In this document: in pieces, positions 6,106 to 9,993 of the stretch | Position numbering within the stretch: the first letter of the stretch is position 1 | Layout of the letters: each line of letters begins with the position of its first letter | Assembly: GCA_012270635.1 (NCBI GenBank) | Contig: JAAXHX010000160.1 | Span: forward strand, 1 to 9,993 | Reading direction: 5' to 3' | Length of the DNA: 9,993 nucleotides | Source of the DNA: Dehalococcoidia bacterium | Lineage (GTDB): Bacteria; Chloroflexota; Dehalococcoidia; Plut-88900 | Made by a program: the position numbers and the translations under genes | The notes under the pieces: generated by a model | Told to the model about the DNA's origin: nothing | Database searches by the model: none | Seen by the model: only the letters and a program-made list of their open reading frames with translations

Positions 6106-7353
6106 ATGGCTGCTCAAACTTTGGATAGAGTCACGAACCGAGTGAAGGAAGACTGGGTCCTGGGGTTTGCGAAGAAGCTGATCGACATACCGAGCTTCAA
6201 GACCGAGGAGTCCGAGATAGCCCTGTTCCTGGCCTCGAATTTCCGGCGCTGGGGCTACGAGGTTGACCTTCAGGAAGTGGACCCGGGCCGATACCAGGTG
6301 GTGGCGACGCTGCGGGGCACGGGGGGCGGGAAGACGCTGATGCTGAACGGGCACATAGACATGGACCCGCTCTCCATGGGGTGGAAGCGAGACCCGTGGG
6401 CTTCGACGGTGGAAGGGGACCGGCTCTATGGAGCGGGAATCTACAACATGAAAGGGGGCGTCGCCTCCATAGTGGCGGCGGCGGAGGCGCTGCGTCGGGC
6501 CAAGGCGGCCCTCAAGGGCGACGTCCAGGTGGCCTGCGTGGTGGGGGAGCTGCAGGGAGGGATGGGCACCGAATACGCCCTGGCTCAAGGATACCGGCCC
6601 GATATGGCGATAGTGGCGGAACCCAACGACGCGGACACTGTTCTTACCGTTCACGCCGGCTGGCTGGAGATGGCGGTGAACGTGCTGGGCGAGTCCCGGC
6701 ACATCAGCCAGAAGGAGAGCGGGGTCAACGCCATCCAGAAGATGTCCAGGGCGATAGAAGCGATAAACGGGCTGGAACTGGCGCACACCCCTTTCCCGGC
6801 CCTGCCGTCGTTGCCGCGGCTCCACGTGGGGGCGATCATCGGGGGGCAGGGGAGGGACCACGTGATAAACGGCCCGAACTTCGTGCCGGACTTCTGCACT
6901 GCCCTGGTGGATGGGCGCATGGTCCCGGGGCAGACGTCGGCGGGGGTCCTGGAGGAGGTGCGGCGGGCCCTGGACGCGGTCAAAGCCTCGGACCCCGAAT
7001 TCGAGTATGAAATCGAGATGCCGCCGCCCGCGGGGTACCGGGTGCTTCGCACGGTGATGGAGCCGATGGACATGCCGACGGACGAGGAGATCGTCAAGGC
7101 GGTGGCCCGAGGGTATAGGGCGGTCACGGGGGGCGAGTTGGCCCACGTCGGGAGCAAGACCCCGAACTCCTACTCGGGGAACGACACCACGCACATGTGG
7201 AAAGCGGGCATCCCGTGCGTTCTCTACGGGCCGGGAGGCGCCTGCGACGAGCGGGAAGGCGAGCCGGACAACTACATCCGCATCAGCGACATGGTGACCT
7301 GCGCCAAGGTCATCGCGGCGACGGCGCTGGACGTCTGCAATCAGGAGGGGTAA
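6106..7353 (+). CDS. M20 family metallohydrolase, paralog 3, atypical metal site
   Basis: The third tandem paralog, 415 residues. ATG at 6106 has GGGGAGG (6093-6099) six bases upstream. It shares the atypical active-site set: N-G-H-I-D-M-D (81-87) with His83/Asp85, G-A-G-I-Y-N-M-K-G-G (109-118) with Asn114, V-G-E-L-Q-G-G (146-152) with Glu148/Leu149, A-E-P with Glu172, lid His199, and G-N-D-T-T-H-M-W-K-A-G-I-P (358-370) followed by G-P-G-G. The C-terminal metal His is again absent (E-G-E-P-D-N-Y, 384-390). It is the most divergent of the three: R-D-H-V-I-N-G-P-N replaces the R-x-H-D-L-K-G-P-N seen in the other two, which could mean a different substrate. Its last 13 bases overlap the end of the convergent alpha/beta hydrolase gene, leaving no room for a terminator in between. 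Confidence 0.9.
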   Translation: MAAQTLDRVTNRVKEDWVLGFAKKLIDIPSFKTEESEIALFLASNFRRWGYEVDLQEVDPGRYQVVATLRGTGGGKTLMLNGHIDMDPLSMGWKRDPWASTVEGDRLYGAGIYNMKGGVASIVAAAEALRRAKAALKGDVQVACVVGELQGGMGTEYALAQGYRPDMAIVAEPNDADTVLTVHAGWLEMAVNVLGESRHISQKESGVNAIQKMSRAIEAINGLELAHTPFPALPSLPRLHVGAIIGGQGRDHVINGPNFVPDFCTALVDGRMVPGQTSAGVLEEVRRALDAVKASDPEFEYEIEMPPPAGYRVLRTVMEPMDMPTDEEIVKAVARGYRAVTGGELAHVGSKTPNSYSGNDTTHMWKAGIPCVLYGPGGACDEREGEPDNYIRISDMVTCAKVIAATALDVCNQEG

Positions 7354-8042
7354 CCGGGGGCCGCCAACTTCTCCCTTAGCCAGCCGAATAGGATCTCATT
7401 CAACTCTTCCCGACATTCGTTCAACCCGTGCCCCGCGCCCTGGAAGCAGCGAAGCTCCTTGGGCTGGCCTGCCAGGTCATATATGAACTGGGAAGCGCGG
7501 ACGGGGATTATGGCGTCGTCGGTCCCGTGGACCAGGAGGAGGGGCCTGGGGGCCACCTCCGAGACCCGTTGGGCGCCGGCGCTCTGGCTGGACAATCCCA
7601 CCACGGCGACGATCTTATCGTTGTAGGGCGCGGCGGCTATGACCACGGCCCCTCCGAAGGAATGGCCGACCAGGGCCAATCGCTTGAACCCGACCCCCAG
7701 CAGCAGGGTCGTCCCGGCGAGGGTGTCGAGGACGGACTCGTAGAGATCGTTGGGCCAGCGGTAGTCGAGCCTGAGAGAAGCTATGCCCTCGCCGGCCAGG
7801 CGCTCGGCGAGGCGAACGTAGATGCTATCGGCGGGGCCGGTAACTCCGCCCCCGGCGCCCCACACCCAGAGGACGGCAGCGTCCATGGTCTGGGTGGCGT
7901 GAAAGAGGCTGAATATGTTGCCGCGGGTGGTGTTGATGAGGATTCCCTGGCCGGAGTGGCCTTCGGGGGCGCGGAAGCGATGGTACCCCTGGACCTGGAT
8001 GGCCTCGTCGTCGGTGGGCGGCGGGCCGGCGGGGCCGGTCAT
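7341..8042 (-). CDS. Alpha/beta hydrolase
   Basis: A 233-residue serine hydrolase of the alpha/beta fold, probably cytosolic, with substrate unknown. The catalytic triad is readable: nucleophile Ser128 in V-G-H-S-F-G-G (125-131), Asp176 in V-H-G-T-D-D-A-I-I-P (171-180), and His205 in G-A-G-H-G-L (202-207). The oxyanion/strand region W-G-A-G-G-G (61-66) and the compact cap-less layout resemble dienelactone-hydrolase or small acyl-esterase relatives. The ATG at 8040-8042 overlaps the stop of the upstream gene as ATGA, and no Shine-Dalgarno site is seen before it, so translation is probably coupled to the MetE-like fusion gene. It is the last gene of the minus-strand operon and runs 13 bases into M20 paralog 3. 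Its role in the operon is unclear; hydrolysis of an ester or thioester linked to the upstream sulfur proteins is speculation. Confidence 0.88.
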   Translation of the reverse strand: MTGPAGPPPTDDEAIQVQGYHRFRAPEGHSGQGILINTTRGNIFSLFHATQTMDAAVLWVWGAGGGVTGPADSIYVRLAERLAGEGIASLRLDYRWPNDLYESVLDTLAGTTLLLGVGFKRLALVGHSFGGAVVIAAAPYNDKIVAVVGLSSQSAGAQRVSEVAPRPLLLVHGTDDAIIPVRASQFIYDLAGQPKELRCFQGAGHGLNECREELNEILFGWLREKLAAPGYPS

Positions 8043-9559
8043 GAGGCCGGGACCAGGTCTCGGGCCTGGACAATGGCCCTCAGCTTGGCCTCGGCGGTCC
8101 TGGCGGAGGCGACGGGGTTGTCGGCGAAGGTGGCGAACCCGCAGTCGGGGGTGAGGAGAAGGCGCTCCCTGCCGAAGAGGTCGATGCCGAGGTCTATGCT
8201 CTTGCGGATGTCATCGGGACTTTCCACGGCGTCCAGCTTCTGGTTCACCACGCCGATGGCGATGCGCTTGTCGTCGGGGAGGGATCGGAGGACGGCGGCG
8301 TCCCCGGCGCGGGGCGTGGAGAGCTCCAAGAAGAGGGTCTCGACGTGGACGCGTTTGAGGAGGTCGAGGAGGGGCCGGTAGTCGCCCGACAGGGCGGCGG
8401 ACTCGTCCCGGGTCCAGTTGCCGCGGCAGACGTGGAGGCCGAGGCGGTCGGGCGGGAGGTCTCGCACGAGGTCGTTGAGAAGGCCTGCGGCGAAATCAAG
8501 CTCGGCGGCGGGCGGCAGCTTCTCGCTGAGGGCCCCGCACATGAAGGTGCGATTGCCGGTCGCGCTGCCGAAAACGACCTCGGTGAGAACGGGCTCGTCG
8601 AACTGTACGAGGGCCGCGCCGGAGGCGAGGAGGAAGTGGAGCTCTTCGCGCAGGACGCGGACCACGTCTCGGGCGAGGTCTTCGCGGGTCCGGTAGGGGA
8701 GGTCGGTGAGGCAGTCGAGCCACATGGTGCGGGTGAGGAGGTAGGGGCCAGGGATGGCGACTTTGACGGGTCTATCGGCGCACTGTGCGGCGAACTCAAG
8801 CTCGTGGAGAGCGAGGGGAGCGCTTCTGCCGAGCTTTCCGTAGACGACGGGGTGGCGGACTTCGCCGGCGGGCACGTCGAGGGCGCGCAGCTCTTTCTCG
8901 AACTTACCGGGATCATCGACCATGGCGGTGAGGTCGGTGAGGGGGATGATCTGGCAGTTGTCCAGGAGGCCGCCAACGAAGCTGGCGTAGCTGTCGCGGC
9001 GCTGCTCTCCGTCGGTTACCACGTCGACACCGGCGCGCAGCTGGGCGTCGATGGAGAGGCGAACTGCGTCGTCGGCGGTGGCCTGGAATTCGTCCTCATC
9101 GAGGCGTCCTTCGATGCGATCATGGACTGCCTGAAGCATCCATCGGGGCCGAGGCCAGCTCCCGATTCCCATGACGGACAGGGCCTCGATTCTGGGGGCG
9201 GCGGAGGGTGGGGGGAGGGAGCCGGGGATGGAGACCTCAACGCGTAGCTGCCGGCCTATGGACGGGGATGAGGGGAGGGGAGTCGAGGGTCGACGCTCCT
9301 CCAGGGGGCCCTTGCACACGAGGAAGCTGCGCTGCCCGTTCCTCCTGGTCCAGGAAACGAGCTCGTTCCCGGTCATCCGGCACCAGGAGGGAAGCTCGAC
9401 CTCTACGGTGGAGTCGGTTGAGAGGATTTCGAGGAGGCCGCCGCGTTTCATGGGGTCGATGTGGCGGCGGATGAGCAGGAGCAGGCCGCCACCGCAGTCG
9501 AGGTCACCGCCGTCGAAGCTGACGTCGGGCGGGTGCAGGTGGCGATGGATGTGGTCCAT
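8039..9559 (-). CDS. TusA-like domain fused to MetE-type (cobalamin-independent methionine synthase) zinc catalytic domain
   Basis: A two-domain protein of 506 residues. Residues about 15-84 resemble TusA/SirA sulfur carriers: D-L-D-C-G-G-G-L-L-L-L (19-29), then L-L-E-I-L-S-T-D (42-49) and L-P-S-W-C-R-M-T-G-N-E-L-V (56-68). The position of the CPxP motif reads L-L-L-I, so the sulfur-carrying Cys is absent; other cysteines are C22, C60 and C82. A Pro/Ser-rich linker (about 85-125) follows. Residues about 128-506 are the C-terminal MetE barrel: G-I-G-S-W-P-R-P (131-138), V-T-D-G-E-Q-R-R (181-188), Q-F-D-E-P-V-L (319-325), and the zinc ligands His376/Cys378 (G-L-H-V-C-R-G-N), Glu412 and Cys473 (P-D-C-G-F). 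The MetE N-terminal barrel is missing, as in short methionine synthases and coenzyme M transferase relatives, so methyl donor and acceptor are uncertain. The ATG at 9557-9559 lies 21 bases past the DsrE-like stop and lacks a clear ribosome site, so the start is less certain. Confidence 0.85.
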   Translation of the reverse strand: MDHIHRHLHPPDVSFDGGDLDCGGGLLLLIRRHIDPMKRGGLLEILSTDSTVEVELPSWCRMTGNELVSWTRRNGQRSFLVCKGPLEERRPSTPLPSSPSIGRQLRVEVSIPGSLPPPSAAPRIEALSVMGIGSWPRPRWMLQAVHDRIEGRLDEDEFQATADDAVRLSIDAQLRAGVDVVTDGEQRRDSYASFVGGLLDNCQIIPLTDLTAMVDDPGKFEKELRALDVPAGEVRHPVVYGKLGRSAPLALHELEFAAQCADRPVKVAIPGPYLLTRTMWLDCLTDLPYRTREDLARDVVRVLREELHFLLASGAALVQFDEPVLTEVVFGSATGNRTFMCGALSEKLPPAAELDFAAGLLNDLVRDLPPDRLGLHVCRGNWTRDESAALSGDYRPLLDLLKRVHVETLFLELSTPRAGDAAVLRSLPDDKRIAIGVVNQKLDAVESPDDIRKSIDLGIDLFGRERLLLTPDCGFATFADNPVASARTAEAKLRAIVQARDLVPAS

Positions 9560-9580
9560 GAGAAGCTCGGGGCGCGGTGG

Positions 9581-9943
9581 TCAGTAGGAGACGGAAGGGC
9601 TGTTGTCGGACAGGAACTCGACGAGCTTGGCCCCGCCGACGATTACGGCCCCATCGACGAGGTTGTTTTCGTCAAGGCCTCGCTTCTTGAAGCACGGGGC
9701 GCAGACGTAGATGGCCCCACCGACCGCCGCGAAGTTGCCCATGAGCTCCTTGAGGGGCAGGAACCCTTCCTCGTGCACATCGTCGGCGTAGCCCTTCTGG
9801 GAGAGGCGTACGCCCTCGGTGCTGAGGAAGACCATGGTCTCCTTCTCGGAGCCGAGGGCGGCGTTGGCTATGACGAAGGCGACGGTGGCCTTGTCGGTGT
9901 TGTCCTTGGCGTGGGTGAGGCTGATGCAGAATTTTCCGGACAT
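9581..9943 (-). CDS. DsrE/DsrF-like (YchN-fold) sulfur-relay family protein
   Basis: A 120-residue soluble protein with the DsrE/TusD-like fold: strand F-C-I-S-L-T-H (5-11), helix with K-A-T-V-A-F-V-I-A-N-A-A (18-29), strand T-M-V-F-L-S-T-E-G-V (37-46), then I-Y-V-C-A-P-C-F-K-K-R-G-L (78-90) and A-V-I-V-G-G-A-K-L-V-E-F-L (99-111). Cys81, in the strand-end position where DsrE/TusD proteins hold the persulfide-carrying Cys, is paired with Cys84 as CxxC; Cys6 is a third. Family proteins pass sulfane sulfur between partners such as TusA. The ATG at 9941-9943 has AAGGAG (9949-9954) five bases upstream. It sits 21 bases before a gene with a TusA-like domain, supporting a shared sulfur-handling role, though the partner lacks the CPxP Cys. 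Confidence 0.87.
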   Translation of the reverse strand: MSGKFCISLTHAKDNTDKATVAFVIANAALGSEKETMVFLSTEGVRLSQKGYADDVHEEGFLPLKELMGNFAAVGGAIYVCAPCFKKRGLDENNLVDGAVIVGGAKLVEFLSDNSPSVSY

Positions 9944-9961
9944 GTTGGCTCCTTACGGGGT

Positions 9962-9993
9962 CTATTTCTGTTCGATCCAGTAGTGGGGGTGGT
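9962..9993 (-). CDS. Possible C-terminal end of an upstream operon gene (partial)
   Basis: On the minus strand the last 32 bases read in one frame as H-P-H-Y-W-I-E-Q-K followed by a TAG stop (complement of 9962-9964), 18 bases ahead of the DsrE-like start codon. The composition looks like a real protein C-terminus and the spacing fits the operon. The fragment is too short to identify and other frames are also open, so this is tentative. Confidence 0.35.
   Translation of the reverse strand, partial: HPHYWIEQK

Noticed and set aside
5206..7194. A 662-codon open frame on the minus strand across M20 paralogs 2 and 3
   Set aside because: Its product is dominated by R, H, P, L and V in the pattern of a high-GC antisense shadow, it has no family motifs, and it spans two genes with excellent plus-strand motifs and ribosome sites.
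7428..9247. Two long plus-strand open frames (7428-8381 and 8345-9247) opposite the hydrolase and MetE-like genes
   Set aside because: G/A/E/V-rich shadow products with no motifs; the minus strand holds intact catalytic residues throughout.

Overview
The window comes from a high-GC bacterial chromosome. One coding line (3481-3540) has 43 G/C in 60 bases by my count. Gene spacing is bacterial, Shine-Dalgarno sites are strong, and starts are ATG or GTG. Two interspersed repeat types occur: a 'CTTCGACAGGCTCAGCACGAGCGG'-type element, and 'GGATTCC...GGAATGACGGAG' hairpins. Together with the DsrE, TusA-like/MetE-like and D-x-H amidohydrolase proteins they recall Chloroflexota of the Dehalococcoidia/SAR202 kind. 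That taxonomic guess is from memory of similar genomes and is only an inference. No plasmid, phage, IS or CRISPR machinery is visible.

Layout. (1) 1-510: an AT-richer left edge with one unrecognised small protein, ending at a hairpin terminator (512-540). (2) 563-2768: a divergent pair, with an ACMSD-type amidohydrolase on the minus strand and an arginase/agmatinase-family ureohydrolase on the plus strand. The ureohydrolase is followed 6 bases later by a DUF1801 protein. (3) 3138-3343: an intergenic stretch with one repeat copy and a candidate promoter. (4) 3344-7353: three tandem M20-type metallohydrolase paralogs. The first two are separated by 251 bases largely filled with repeats, the last two by 15 bases. 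(5) 7341-9993: a minus-strand operon, read right to left as the tail of an unseen gene, a DsrE-like protein, a TusA-like/MetE-core fusion, and an alpha/beta hydrolase whose start overlaps the previous stop as ATGA. This operon collides with the third M20 gene in a 13-base convergent overlap.

How the genes may work together. Regions 2-4 are rich in enzymes that cleave C-N bonds (amidohydrolase, ureohydrolase, M20 deacylase-like), which suggests catabolism or salvage of amide or guanidino compounds. No substrate can be read from the sequence. Region 5 combines two sulfur-trafficking folds with a zinc methyltransferase core, suggesting a sulfur or one-carbon transfer unit.

The most notable observation is that all three M20 paralogs share the same departure from the canonical dinuclear zinc site. 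The bridging Asp is Asn, the second Glu of the EE pair is Leu, and the C-terminal metal His is missing. The catalytic Glu, the first His-x-Asp and the EP glutamate are kept. Second is the fusion of a CPxP-less TusA-like domain to an intact zinc-binding MetE core next to a DsrE gene.
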